From: Stagnimonas aquatica
Lineage (GTDB): Bacteria > Pseudomonadota > Gammaproteobacteria > Nevskiales > Nevskiaceae
Length of the DNA: 64,000 nt
Direction of reading: 5' to 3'
Assembly: GCF_003730135.1 (NCBI RefSeq)
Contig: NZ_RJVO01000001.1
Span: 520,001-584,000, forward strand
Part shown: positions 28,959 to 38,228 of the stretch, one piece after another
How the letters are laid out: the number at the start of each line of letters is the position of its first letter
Numbering within the stretch: position 1 is the stretch's first letter
Position numbers and translations under genes: made by a program
Notes under the pieces: model-generated
What the model saw: only the letters and a program-made list of their open reading frames with translations
Database searches by the model: none
Told to the model about the DNA's origin: nothing

Positions 28959-30884
28959 ATGCCGCTGGCCGCACACTCTCTGAAGCTCTCTGTTGCACTG
29001 GCCTTGCTGCTGATCGTCGGCTTCTTTTCCTTTAGGCCCGGCCTCAGCGGCCCCTTCCTGTTTGACGACATCCCCAATCTGTCTCCCCTGGGGGATTTAC
29101 CGACAGACACTTCCGCAGGCGCACTGCAGTTCATTCTCGACAACCCCTCGGGCCCGGGTGGGCGCCCACTCTCGATGGCCAGCTTCCTACTGGACGGCAA
29201 CGACTGGCCGACTGACCCGAGCCCATTCAAGCGCACCAACCTACTTCTGCACCTTTTGACTGGCTTGATTGCCTTCTTGCTAGCCAGGCAATTGCTCCGC
29301 GCCGGGCGGATCACGACGGACCGTGCCGACTGGCTGGCCCTGACCGCTGCGGGCCTTTGGCTATTGCACCCGCTGCAAACCGCCACAGTGTTTCTGGTCG
29401 TACAGCGGATGACCATTCTGTGCACGGCCTTCGTCATGCTCAGCCTGCTCGCCTTGCTCGCCGCGCGGCAGCGCCTGCTCGACGGCAGGTCCGCGAGTGC
29501 TTTGAGGCTCTGCGCGCTCGCCGGGCTTCTTGCCCTGCTCGCCGGGCTTTGCAAAGAAAGCGCGGCCGTGCTTCCGCTGGTCGCCGCCGCCCTCGAAAGG
29601 ACCGTCGCACCGCTACCAAAGACCGCAGCAGGCCGCCGAGCGCGATGGCTGCTGCTCTGGCTGCCCAGCCTCGCCGTTCTAGCCTACATCGCCTCCGTGG
29701 TGGACTTCCTACAGCCCATCGCCTGGCGCGGCTTCAGCCCTGCCCAGCGCCTGATTACCGAAGGACACGTGCTGCTCAGCTATCTGGGCTTGATCCTGCA
29801 ACCCGGCCTGCGCACCTCGCTCTACTACGACAACTATCCGGTGCACAGCTTGGCGCGCGAGGGACTGATCACACTCTGGCCTTGGCTGTTGTTGCTGGGA
29901 GCGGCCCTACTGGCTTGGTACGGCGCCCGTCGCGCGCCCTGGCTGGCGATGGCGGTACTGTTTTTTCTCGCCGGCCACGCTTTGGAAGCCAGCCCGATTC
30001 CCCTGGAGTTGTACTTCCTGCATCGCAACTACCTGCCGATGTTCGGGCTGTTGCTGGGCTTGGTCGTCAGCATCCACGGACTGCTGGGAACGCGGCCGCG
30101 CCTGCGGGCACTGGCACCGGCGCTCGCCGGATTGAGCCTGCTTCTGCTGGGCACCCTGAGCCATTCCGCCTCGACGGTCTGGGGCGACGAGGGACGACTC
30201 TACAACGTCTGGGCGCTGGAGAATCCCGCCTCGCCACGCGCACGCTTGTCCAACGCCAATTACTGGGGAGTGCGCGGCCATGAGGACCGGGCGCTGGCGG
30301 AGTTGAACGATCTGCTGGCGAGAAATCCCCGGCACCTGACCGCCGATCTCGCCAGCTACTACATGGAATGCCGGCTGGGACGCGAATCTCCCGCGCACTG
30401 GGAACGCGTGCAGCGGGGAATTGCCAACGACGACTACGACTACGACTCCGCCGTGGTTCCCACACTGGAGAAACTGCTGGCGAATATCGAAGCCGGCCAC
30501 TGCACGCTCGTCAGCGTTGACGACATCATCGCCACCCTGGATGCGCTCTCCGAAAACCAAACCTACGGGAACAAGGATGGCCGCCTGATCTACAACCAGA
30601 TCGCGCAACTGTTCGCCGCCCGTAACGAGCCCTCCGCCGCCCTGGCCGCCCTGGAGCTGGCCCTACGCACGCAATGCTCGGATCCTCTGTGGAGAGCCGC
30701 CGCAGGGCTGAGAGAGGGGCTGGGCGATATTCCCGGAGCCATAATGGCGCTAGAGCAAGCCCGCGACTGCGATCCAAGGCGAGGCCTCGGCCGCTGGCTG
30801 ATTGACGACAGCCAACGCCGCGCCGAGTTGGATCACTGGATCGGTGAATTGCGTGCCAGACCGCCCGCCACAGCAAACCCATGA
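28959..30884 (+). CDS. TMTC-like GT-C membrane glycosyltransferase with C-terminal TPR domain
   Basis: Integral membrane protein of 641 residues; candidate O-glycosyltransferase. The N-terminal two thirds has about ten membrane helices and the GT-C hallmark acidic pair D36/D37 just after helix 1 (GPFLFDDIPNL). GRPLSMASFLLDG, TNLLLHLLTGLIAFLLAR, WLLHPLQTATVFLVVQRM and LCKESAAVLPLVAAALE follow. This order mirrors the TMTC/DUF1736 family. From about 415 on, the protein is soluble and built of TPR-like helices. It follows the pilins and overlaps the next gene by ATGA, so pilin is a plausible acceptor. An O-antigen polymerase or ligase role is the main alternative. No clear ribosome site is seen. 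Confidence 0.7.
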   Translation: MPLAAHSLKLSVALALLLIVGFFSFRPGLSGPFLFDDIPNLSPLGDLPTDTSAGALQFILDNPSGPGGRPLSMASFLLDGNDWPTDPSPFKRTNLLLHLLTGLIAFLLARQLLRAGRITTDRADWLALTAAGLWLLHPLQTATVFLVVQRMTILCTAFVMLSLLALLAARQRLLDGRSASALRLCALAGLLALLAGLCKESAAVLPLVAAALERTVAPLPKTAAGRRARWLLLWLPSLAVLAYIASVVDFLQPIAWRGFSPAQRLITEGHVLLSYLGLILQPGLRTSLYYDNYPVHSLAREGLITLWPWLLLLGAALLAWYGARRAPWLAMAVLFFLAGHALEASPIPLELYFLHRNYLPMFGLLLGLVVSIHGLLGTRPRLRALAPALAGLSLLLLGTLSHSASTVWGDEGRLYNVWALENPASPRARLSNANYWGVRGHEDRALAELNDLLARNPRHLTADLASYYMECRLGRESPAHWERVQRGIANDDYDYDSAVVPTLEKLLANIEAGHCTLVSVDDIIATLDALSENQTYGNKDGRLIYNQIAQLFAARNEPSAALAALELALRTQCSDPLWRAAAGLREGLGDIPGAIMALEQARDCDPRRGLGRWLIDDSQRRAELDHWIGELRARPPATANP

Positions 30885-31780
30885 GCGCAGAAACCAGCGT
30901 CATCATTCCAGCCCGCAACGAATCCGCCAGCATCACGCCCCTGGTCTCCGCCCTGCTGCGCCTCCCGGCCATCAAGGAGGTCATCGTTGTTGACGATGGC
31001 TCCAGTGACGACACCGGCGCCCGCGCGGCGGCGGCCGGCGCGCGGGTGATCCGCCACCCGGTCTCACGCGGCAACGGTGCCGCAATCAAGTCCGGAGCCC
31101 GGGCCGCCAACGGCGAATGGCTGGTGATGATGGATGCCGACGGCCAGCATCGCGCCGAGGACGTGCCACTGTTGCTGAGCCGCTTGGCCGAGGGGCACGA
31201 CCTGGTGGTCGGCACTCGCTCCGCGCAGGCCCACGCCAACCTGCCACGCAGACTCGCCAACGGGCTCTACAACTGGCTCGCCAGTTGGCTGACAGGGCAG
31301 CCGATCCTCGACTTGACCTCGGGATTCAGGGCGGTCCGTCGCCGGGCCTTTGTCCAGTTTTTGCCGCTGCTGCCAAACCACTTCTCGTACCCGACCACCA
31401 GCACGATGTGCCTGATTCGCGCCGGCTACGGCGTGCATTTCGAACCCGTTACCGTGCTCGCGCGCACCGCAGGCACCAGTAGCCATATCCGCCCGCTCAA
31501 GGACGGAGGGCGCTTTTTCATCATCATCTTGAAGATCGCCACGCTGTACTCGCCGCTGAAGGTTTTTGGCACCGTGGCGGCGACCCTGTTCGCAGCTAGC
31601 GTTTGGTACTACGCCTACACCTATGTCGTCGCCGGCCGATTCACAAATGCAGGCGCGCTGCTGTTCACCACTTCGATCCTGGCATTTCTGATCGGCCTGG
31701 TCTCCGAGCAGATTACCCAGTTGCTGTACGCCACGACCCGAGCGCCCGAGGACGGGCATGTAGATAGCAGTACCAACTGA
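30881..31780 (+). CDS. DPM1-like GT2 polyprenyl-phosphate glycosyltransferase
   Basis: Family 2 glycosyltransferase of 299 residues, expected to move a hexose from a nucleotide sugar to undecaprenyl phosphate. GT-A motifs are VVDDGSSDDT (D38/D39), MMDADGQH (D85/D87), and DLTSGFRAVRR near 145-155. Two C-terminal membrane segments (about 220-240 and 255-278) keep it at the inner membrane, as in DpgS/GtrB-like enzymes. Its ATG overlaps the stop of the GT-C gene (ATGA), so the two are coupled: this enzyme would make the lipid-linked sugar that the GT-C protein uses. Confidence 0.85.
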   Translation: MSAETSVIIPARNESASITPLVSALLRLPAIKEVIVVDDGSSDDTGARAAAAGARVIRHPVSRGNGAAIKSGARAANGEWLVMMDADGQHRAEDVPLLLSRLAEGHDLVVGTRSAQAHANLPRRLANGLYNWLASWLTGQPILDLTSGFRAVRRRAFVQFLPLLPNHFSYPTTSTMCLIRAGYGVHFEPVTVLARTAGTSSHIRPLKDGGRFFIIILKIATLYSPLKVFGTVAATLFAASVWYYAYTYVVAGRFTNAGALLFTTSILAFLIGLVSEQITQLLYATTRAPEDGHVDSSTN

Positions 31781-31827
31781 ATACCCCCAGCCCACCGCAC
31801 CGCTGCGGGGGCGAGGCTGACGCGCTC

Positions 31828-31947
31828 GTGCGCGACCGCCCCCTCGCTGATGACTACCGCCCGATGCTCGTGCAGACATCGCAGGACGTACGGCAAAGTG
31901 CCATCAACAACCTGCGCAACGCGCTCCGGCGCCTGCTGCGAACCTGA
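31828..31947 (+). other. Possible orphan C-terminal gene fragment
   Basis: Short open stretch of 39 codons in the 182-nt gap between the convergent GT2 and GT4 genes, from a GTG to a TGA. It reads as protein-like sequence (RPLADDYRPMLVQTSQDV, then QSAINNLRNALRRLLRT) and the frame is open further upstream to 31.77 kb. There is no ribosome site and no recognised family. It may be the relic end of a deleted gene, or chance. Confidence 0.2.
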
Positions 31948-31962
31948 GCCGGGGCGCCCCGC

Positions 31963-33069
31963 CTAAGCAGCCACGTCGGCAAGGATCTGTTCGACTACGG
32001 CGCTCCAATCGCCCCAGCCCGGGACCACAATGTCAGTCGTAGGCCGAGGCGCGATCAACTGGCCGGCGATACGGCGTGCAAGGTCGACTGGGTCGCCAGG
32101 CTCATAGAGACGTCCGGGGGTATCAGCAAGGAGCGTCGCAACGTCGCCGACACGGGCCACAACTACCGGGGTGCCACAGGCGGCGATTTCGTGGAATTTC
32201 TGCGGGAAACAGCAACGCCCGAAAGCCGAGTTTCGATTGCAGACGACTGCGACGTCGAGGGCCGAGATGAGCTCGGGAACCTGCTCAAGCGCCAACACGC
32301 CGAGATCGATAATCCGCGGATGGCGGTAGCAGGCCGGCGTGCCGTCGCGGCAACCAGCGACGACCAGATGGAGTAAGGGATCGGACTCGGCGAGCGCGAG
32401 GAACGCTTCGAACAAAACCCCAATGTCGCGGTCAGCGCTAAGCGAGCCGGCGGTGCCAACAAGCCGCGCATCGACCGGCAAGCCAAGCGCCGCTCGTGCC
32501 CACCGTCGGTCTCTCGGATAGAAGAGGTCACGGCGGACGCCATTTCCGACGACGGCCGGTTGCGCCTGGATGCCATAGTCGGCAACCACGCGGTCACGCA
32601 GGGTCCGGCTGACCACCGTGAGGCCGGCGGCGCGACGGCAGGCGGCACGAAATGCCGGCGCGACGCCCGGCAGCCCGGTCGCGGCGTAGCTCTCGAAGTC
32701 GTCGTAGAGGTCAATCACCAATGGCACGCCGGTCGCCCGCGAGAACAGGGCACCGAAAATCGCGTGAAAAGCATCAGAACAGGCCCAGACGACGTCGGGC
32801 CGAAAGTTGTCGGCGATCCGCGCGAGCTGCCACGGGTAACGCCAGACGCCCCAGGGCAGCGCGTTGAGCCCGAGCCAGGCGATGCCAGGGCGAGAGTCCG
32901 TGTCACCAAAGTAACAACGTTCGTCGCGGCACCGATAGCTGAGCGCCACGCCGATCACCTCGTGGCCGCAAGAGGCAAGACTTGCCGGAATCTCGTAGAA
33001 CCGGCCGTAACGGTCGTCGAGCAGGTCTTTCCCCATGTACTGGCGCTTGCTGAGGACGAGTATGCGCAT
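31963..33069 (-). CDS. GT4-family glycosyltransferase
   Basis: Predicted cytoplasmic GT-B enzyme of 368 residues that adds a sugar during surface-glycan assembly. The N-terminal domain begins MRILVLSKRQYMGKDLLDDRYGRF; the C-terminal nucleotide-sugar domain shows GTAGSLSADRDIGVLFEAF and FPQKFHEIAACGTPVV, the GT4 pattern with the acidic residue in KFHE. ATG 33069 overlaps the upstream stop as TGATG, with GAGGAGG 4 nt upstream; a GTG at 33072 is possible. Last gene of the eight-gene leftward glycan operon. Donor and acceptor are unknown. Confidence 0.82.
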   Translation of the reverse strand: MRILVLSKRQYMGKDLLDDRYGRFYEIPASLASCGHEVIGVALSYRCRDERCYFGDTDSRPGIAWLGLNALPWGVWRYPWQLARIADNFRPDVVWACSDAFHAIFGALFSRATGVPLVIDLYDDFESYAATGLPGVAPAFRAACRRAAGLTVVSRTLRDRVVADYGIQAQPAVVGNGVRRDLFYPRDRRWARAALGLPVDARLVGTAGSLSADRDIGVLFEAFLALAESDPLLHLVVAGCRDGTPACYRHPRIIDLGVLALEQVPELISALDVAVVCNRNSAFGRCCFPQKFHEIAACGTPVVVARVGDVATLLADTPGRLYEPGDPVDLARRIAGQLIAPRPTTDIVVPGWGDWSAVVEQILADVAA

Positions 33070-34238
33070 CACGCCTCCTCGTGGCAGGTCGCCACGCTCG
33101 CGGCTGTTGCGACGGCCGCGAGCAGTTCGATGTTGCGCCGCGCGACAGCATCGATACCAAACTCATGCTCGGCCAACACCCGTGCTCGTCGCCCCCTCGC
33201 GAGCAGGTCGGCGTCAGGCACGTCGAGCAGGCGGCAGAGGGAGTCGAACAACGACTCGACGTCCTCGGGAGGACAAATCCAGCCGACGGTGTCGTCCACC
33301 CAGGCATCGATGCCACCACAACGGGTCAGGAGCAAAGGCAAGCCGGCCTCCATCGCTTCGAGCGCCGCGTTCGACATGCCCTCGTAACGCGACGGCAGCA
33401 CGAAGGCATCGGCGGACTCGAGTCGCCCCCGGATCTCATCGCGGTGCAGGGGCCCGGTGAAGACGACATGACCAGCCAGGCCCAGCTCCCGACAGCGGCC
33501 GACGAGCATGGCCGCATCTGGTCCATCGCCGACCAGTTCGACCCGGAAGTCGCGACCCGACGCAACGACCCGGGCCAGTGCCACCAGCAGAAGGTCGAGT
33601 CCCTTCTGTGCGCACAGACGCCCGGTCCAAACGAGCCGCCGTACCGGACCAACCACGGTCCGCTCGAGCGGCGGCGCCAGCGCGATGCCGTTCGGAATCC
33701 GCGACAGGCTCGGCGTGACGACGCCAATCTCTGCAAGGTCGTCGGCAATCGCCGGCGCGATCAGGTTTATCGCGTCGCAGTGGCGGTCGATTACGGCGGC
33801 GATCCGCCGCCAGCCTGGAACCGAGCGGATGAAGGCCGCGTCGCCGGCGCCGCGGGCGTTGATTGGGCAGGCAACGAGCGGCAGGCGCGTAAAGCCGGCG
33901 GCCTTCAGGAGACAGATCGAGATCGCCGCGTCGCCGAGTCCACGCGCATAGACGACGTCGAATCTAGTGCCGATGCGCGCGAGTAGCCGAGCGAGCGAGA
34001 CGAAGTAGCTCGCAGCACGGCCTGCACGGCCGAGGCGATCAATCACCGCGATCCGGTGGGTGCGTACGGCGGCCACCCCGAGTCGGGCCTCGCCGTCGGG
34101 AATCCGGTGCCCGGCAACCTCGACCTGGTGACCGAACCCGGCCCAGGCCTCAACGAGCCGCGCCACCTGGTTCTCGGCGCCGCCGAGGACCCAAGGCGGG
34201 AGATTGGCGACGACGAGTATCCGGAGCGCGCCGCTCAT
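33069..34238 (-). CDS. GT4-family glycosyltransferase
   Basis: Retaining GT-B enzyme of 389 residues. The acceptor domain opens with ILVVANLPPWVLGGAENQVARLV; the donor domain has WTGRLCAQKGLDLLLVAL, VELVGDGPD and the EX7E motif in LPSRYEGMSNAALEAMEAGLP. It starts at 34238, overlapping the asnB stop by ATGA, and overlaps the next gene at its own end. It probably transfers one residue of the same oligosaccharide as its neighbours; sugar specificity cannot be read from sequence. Confidence 0.88.
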   Translation of the reverse strand: MSGALRILVVANLPPWVLGGAENQVARLVEAWAGFGHQVEVAGHRIPDGEARLGVAAVRTHRIAVIDRLGRAGRAASYFVSLARLLARIGTRFDVVYARGLGDAAISICLLKAAGFTRLPLVACPINARGAGDAAFIRSVPGWRRIAAVIDRHCDAINLIAPAIADDLAEIGVVTPSLSRIPNGIALAPPLERTVVGPVRRLVWTGRLCAQKGLDLLLVALARVVASGRDFRVELVGDGPDAAMLVGRCRELGLAGHVVFTGPLHRDEIRGRLESADAFVLPSRYEGMSNAALEAMEAGLPLLLTRCGGIDAWVDDTVGWICPPEDVESLFDSLCRLLDVPDADLLARGRRARVLAEHEFGIDAVARRNIELLAAVATAASVATCHEEA

Positions 34239-36142
34239 CCGAAGCGCCGCCGCCAAGCCTCGAACATCAGCAAGGGCCACAGCGCAAAGCCGTTGCGCCC
34301 CCGCCCCGCCAGGTGGTCGGCGACCAGCACAGAGACCGCTTTAGCGTTGATCAGTCCCTCGCGGCGCAGCACCGACGGATCGAGCAGATCGAGCATCCAC
34401 GTACGTAGCGGCCCGCGCAGCCAGTCGTCCACCGGAATCTCAAAGCCCTGCTTCGGGCGATCAACGATCTCCCTAGGCACGTGACGGTAGAGAAGGCGCC
34501 GCAATACCGCCTTGCCTGTGGCGCCGTCGCGGCGGCAGCCGTCCGGCAGCCGCCAGGCGAATTCGACGATCCGATGGTCGAGCAACGGCACCCGCAGTTC
34601 GAGGCTCGCCGCCATGCTGGCCCGGTCGGTCTTGACCAGGATGTCGTCGGGTAGGTAGGCCTGCTGGTCGGCGAACATCATCCGCATAGAAGGGTCTGCG
34701 AGAGCGGCCGGAAACACCAGGGCACCGGGCAGCCCCTGCGGCCATATGCTCGCAGCGGTCGGCTCTAGGGCGACCGACAAGAGGTTGGCGTAATAGGCGT
34801 CGAAGTCGGCGGCGTCGATCCGGCGGCCGAGGCGGCGCAGCCGGAAGCCGAGGTTGCCTCCCACCATTCGTCCGGCACCGCCGAGCCCGGCGGCCACACC
34901 CCGGCGCAAGCCCGGCGTCCAGCCACCAATGCGGTCCCAGATCGCGAGCGCATCTCGATAGCGGCCGTAGCCGAAGAACAATTCGTCGCCACCGTCGCCC
35001 GACAGGGCAACAGTGACGTGCTCGCGGGCGATCGCCGAAACGAGCAGCGTCGGAATTTGCGACGCGTCGGCGAAGGGCTCGTCGTAGACCTGGGGTAGCT
35101 GCGGGATGACGTCGAGCGCTTGATCGGGTGTCAGGTGGAGCTCGGTGTGGTCGGTGCCAAGGTGCTCGGCAACCCGGCGCGCGTGGCGTGCCTCGTCGAA
35201 GCGCGCGTCGTCGAACCCGATAGTGAAGGTGCGGATCGGCCGCGACGCCGTGCGCTGCATCAGCGCCGCCACCAATGACGAGTCGACGCCACCCGAAAGT
35301 AGCGCACCGACCGGGACATCGGCTTCCATACGCCGCGCAACCGCGTCGGCAAGCAACGGTTCGAGGGCCGACGCGGCGGCGTCGGCATCGACGGCGAAGG
35401 GATCTGAGACCCCGGCCGCAGCGACTGCGGCGAGTCCCCAATAGTGGCGAACGCGGGCGACGAAGTCTTCGCGGCCAAGCGGCGCCGCAGCGTCGTCCGG
35501 CGTAAAACTGACCGTGGCGGCGGCGGGCAACTTGAAGATTCCCGAGTGAATCGACCGCGGAGCCGGCACGTAGCCATAGCGCAACAATTCGGACAGCGCC
35601 TCCGTATCCACCGTTTGCTGCCATCCGGGCAGCTCCCGAAGCGCTTTGATCTCGGAGGCAAAAGCAATGACACCACCAACACGACCTACGTAGAGCGGCT
35701 TTTCGCCCATCCGGTCGCGAGCCAGCGTCAGCCGGCGCTCCGCCCGATCCCAGACCGCGAAGGCAAACATGCCATTGCAGCGAGTGAGCGCCCTGTCGAC
35801 CCCCCAGGTGGCGATTGCCTCGACCAGCACCTCGGTGTCGGAATGGCCGCGCCAGCAAGACGGGTGGTAGGCGTCAAGCTCACGACGCAGGTCGCCGTGG
35901 TTGTATATCTCACCGTTGTAGCAGAGGACGAAGCGGCCACAGGCGGAGGCCATCGGCTGAGCGCCCTGGGGCGAGAGATCGAGAATCGACAGCCGCCGAT
36001 GGGCAAGACCGATACCGCCCGCCGCATCGGTCCAGATGCCGCCGGCATCGGGGCCACGGTGGACGAGCGCCAAGGCCATTGCCTCAAGTCGCGGCTCAAG
36101 GTCGGGCAATGCGTGGCCGATGACGCCAGCAATACCGCACAT
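34235..36142 (-). CDS. asnB: Asparagine synthase (glutamine-hydrolysing), glycan-locus type
   Basis: Amidotransferase of 635 residues. The N-terminal class II glutaminase uses Cys2 (MCGIAGVIG), with RGPDAGG and YNGEIYNHGDLR. The C-terminal ATP pyrophosphatase has SGGVDSS at 283-289, SGDGGDELFFGYGRY and KTDRASMAASLELRVPLLDH. The sequence could make asparagine, but such paralogues are common in polysaccharide clusters, where they may amidate a uronic acid; a UDP-GlcNAc dehydrogenase gene at 26 kb would supply one. That link is inference. Confidence 0.88.
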   Translation of the reverse strand: MCGIAGVIGHALPDLEPRLEAMALALVHRGPDAGGIWTDAAGGIGLAHRRLSILDLSPQGAQPMASACGRFVLCYNGEIYNHGDLRRELDAYHPSCWRGHSDTEVLVEAIATWGVDRALTRCNGMFAFAVWDRAERRLTLARDRMGEKPLYVGRVGGVIAFASEIKALRELPGWQQTVDTEALSELLRYGYVPAPRSIHSGIFKLPAAATVSFTPDDAAAPLGREDFVARVRHYWGLAAVAAAGVSDPFAVDADAAASALEPLLADAVARRMEADVPVGALLSGGVDSSLVAALMQRTASRPIRTFTIGFDDARFDEARHARRVAEHLGTDHTELHLTPDQALDVIPQLPQVYDEPFADASQIPTLLVSAIAREHVTVALSGDGGDELFFGYGRYRDALAIWDRIGGWTPGLRRGVAAGLGGAGRMVGGNLGFRLRRLGRRIDAADFDAYYANLLSVALEPTAASIWPQGLPGALVFPAALADPSMRMMFADQQAYLPDDILVKTDRASMAASLELRVPLLDHRIVEFAWRLPDGCRRDGATGKAVLRRLLYRHVPREIVDRPKQGFEIPVDDWLRGPLRTWMLDLLDPSVLRREGLINAKAVSVLVADHLAGRGRNGFALWPLLMFEAWRRRFG

Positions 36143-36176
36143 CGTCAGGTCCGCCGGGCTGGCATAACCGAAGACC

Positions 36177-37163
36177 TCATCCGGGCTTCCGGCAGAAGGC
36201 CTCTACGCCGTTACCGCCTGCGGTTACGACCGGCTCGGAGGACGGGCACGGACGCAGAGACCGCAGGAAGCGGTACATCTGGCCGGGGGTGCGCCGGTGT
36301 TTATAGGTGTCGGTCATCGCGTCGTGGGTGTCGAGCAGCATCCACTCGTAATACATCTGGCGGTCACGCAATCCAAAGTGCGGGTAGTACATGACCACGG
36401 GCGAGAAGCGGGCGATCACGAACTGGGCGAGCTTCGAGTCCCGGAACCGCCACATCAACGGAAACCAGAAGTCCACGATTCGCTTGACCGCCGCGAACTG
36501 ACGATCACCCGGCAGCCGCAGAATTATCCAGCGGTAAACCATGCCGGCGACGCCAATTGGCGGCGGGAGATAGTTGCGGAGCTTGCGGCGGTAATGATCG
36601 ATTACCAGCACGCCGCCTGGCTTCACCATTTCCCACAGGCAGCGAATGCTTTGCTCGGGGTCCGGCGTGTGTTGGAGGACGCCAAGGCAGACCACGACAT
36701 CGTAGCTCGCCTGCGGGAACGGAATCCGGCGGATGTCGGCCTGGACCAACGTCAGCTTCGGATGATCACCATTGTTCTCGGCATTCGCATCGACGGCAGC
36801 CGAGTAGTCGAACGAATCGACGGTCGCACCGTACTTGAGAAGCACCTCAGTGAATCGCCCGGCGCCCGACCCTGCCTCGAGCACCCGTTTGCCAGCGAGC
36901 CCCCCGAGTTCGCCGCGCAGGCAGCGTGCGAGCCGGTCCTCCGACAGCCGGAGCCCAGTGTAGGAATCAAGCTGGGTCTTCGGAAACCGTTTCCACTGCA
37001 GGCCGAAGGCCAGGGCATAGTTTTCAGGCGGAACGAAGCGCGGGATGCCGCCTATGACCGGATAGCGCCGGCCGCCGGCGCCGACCAATGCATCCGCACC
37101 AGCAACGGGTCTGATCGACTCCCCGCTATCCGGGTCGACGAGGCGCGACAGGTCCGAGTTCAC
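36177..37163 (-). CDS. SAM-dependent methyltransferase with Trm112-like N-terminus
   Basis: Class I methyltransferase of 328 residues. A short N-terminal stretch (LVDPDSGESIRP...RRYPVIGGIPRFVPPENYA) resembles Trm112/UPF0434-type domains. The SAM-binding core has VLEAGSGAGRFTEVLL and DIRRIPFPQASYDVVVCLGVLQHTPDP. The start is GTG at 37163 with GGAG 7 nt upstream. The C-terminal 120 residues are rich in basic and aromatic residues and may sit on the membrane. Probably methylates a glycan residue or lipid-linked intermediate. Confidence 0.83.
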   Translation of the reverse strand: MNSDLSRLVDPDSGESIRPVAGADALVGAGGRRYPVIGGIPRFVPPENYALAFGLQWKRFPKTQLDSYTGLRLSEDRLARCLRGELGGLAGKRVLEAGSGAGRFTEVLLKYGATVDSFDYSAAVDANAENNGDHPKLTLVQADIRRIPFPQASYDVVVCLGVLQHTPDPEQSIRCLWEMVKPGGVLVIDHYRRKLRNYLPPPIGVAGMVYRWIILRLPGDRQFAAVKRIVDFWFPLMWRFRDSKLAQFVIARFSPVVMYYPHFGLRDRQMYYEWMLLDTHDAMTDTYKHRRTPGQMYRFLRSLRPCPSSEPVVTAGGNGVEAFCRKPG

Positions 37164-37232
37164 GATACTTCTCCCTTCGATGGCCGCGCTCGACAGTTCT
37201 TAGAGCCATTTTGCCTTGGCGGCGAGCGTCCG

Positions 37233-38213
37233 TCAGTGCCCAAGCTTGTCTCCAGCCGGCTTGCGCGCGACGACGAAAGCGCTCGCGGTCGTCAGGTCGT
37301 CGTCGCCGATGCTGCGGAAGCGCCGGGCCAACTGTGCCCGGCGCAGCTGCGACGGCTTGCGCACCCGCTCGACTGAAAGAATTTCGAAGCCGGCATCGGC
37401 CATCCCCTGAAGATGGACAGCACAGGGCTCGCGGTTCAGCAGATAGGGCCGGCGGCCCCGGAGTAGCCGCCAAACGAGGTCTGGGTATGCCCAGTGACCA
37501 TTCCAGACTCGGGACGTGCCGTGGGACTTGAAGTCAACATCATGTGACGTGATGGCCCCGGGCTTGAGCCATGCATGGCAAGCGCCATAAGTCCCGATCA
37601 AGTCATCCACATGTTCCAGGACTGCTTGGGAGAACACCCAGTCCACGCTATTGGCCTCAATCAAGGCCTCGGCCGTATTCGGATCCACGTAGCGAACCAG
37701 CGGTTCACCAACCTCGGGTCCCTCGCCCAGCAACGAGGCCCTTATCGCCGCAAGCCGCTCAGCCGCCAGACTCCTGGCCAAGCATTGCTGATCAAGGATC
37801 TCTTCCGGAAAAGCGTAGTCATCAAGATCGGGTTTGATCAGCGGAAACTCTTGACCATCGGGGATCGCAGCTCTTTCGCTAAACAGACGAACCAACTCGT
37901 CGAAAACAGCCAAGTTATGGATAGCGCTCGCATGCGAAACCACATCTACTGCGATGTACTGACGAGCCCCCGACAGCAGCGCGGCAAGTCCCATGCCCAG
38001 CGAATCTCCCGGACCCAGTTCGACTACAACGCCATCGAGAGGCACCTTTCGGTACATCTGGGTTCTGACGACATGACGCAGCCAGACTGAATAGCAGTAA
38101 CGCGCGGATTCCGATCCTCGGGTCCCGCGTCGAAACAGCCTCTTCCCCCCGGGAACCAGCGATAGGCAACCTTCCAAGATGGCTTTGAAGTTATATGTCG
38201 CGATTTGCAGCAT
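37233..38213 (-). CDS. SAM-dependent methyltransferase
   Basis: Protein of 326 residues with a class I SAM fold: motif I is VVELGPGDSLGMGLAALL (about 63-80), an acidic IAVDVVSHA follows, and the post-motif region has SVDWVFSQAVLEHVDDL. It is distant from the neighbouring methyltransferase and not a recent duplicate. The gene has noticeably lower GC and different codon use than the flanking core genes, as do the next two genes. Substrate unknown; capping or decoration of the operon's glycan is likely. Confidence 0.78.
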   Translation of the reverse strand: MLQIATYNFKAILEGCLSLVPGGKRLFRRGTRGSESARYCYSVWLRHVVRTQMYRKVPLDGVVVELGPGDSLGMGLAALLSGARQYIAVDVVSHASAIHNLAVFDELVRLFSERAAIPDGQEFPLIKPDLDDYAFPEEILDQQCLARSLAAERLAAIRASLLGEGPEVGEPLVRYVDPNTAEALIEANSVDWVFSQAVLEHVDDLIGTYGACHAWLKPGAITSHDVDFKSHGTSRVWNGHWAYPDLVWRLLRGRRPYLLNREPCAVHLQGMADAGFEILSVERVRKPSQLRRAQLARRFRSIGDDDLTTASAFVVARKPAGDKLGH

Positions 38214-38228
38214 GTCGTTCCAGAACCC

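Noticed and set aside
28959-30884. Interpretation of the membrane protein as an O-antigen polymerase or ligase (Wzy/WaaL)
   Set aside because: Kept only as an alternative: the FDDIPNL, GRPLS and KES motifs and the TPR tail match TMTC/GT-C enzymes better, but no search could be run.
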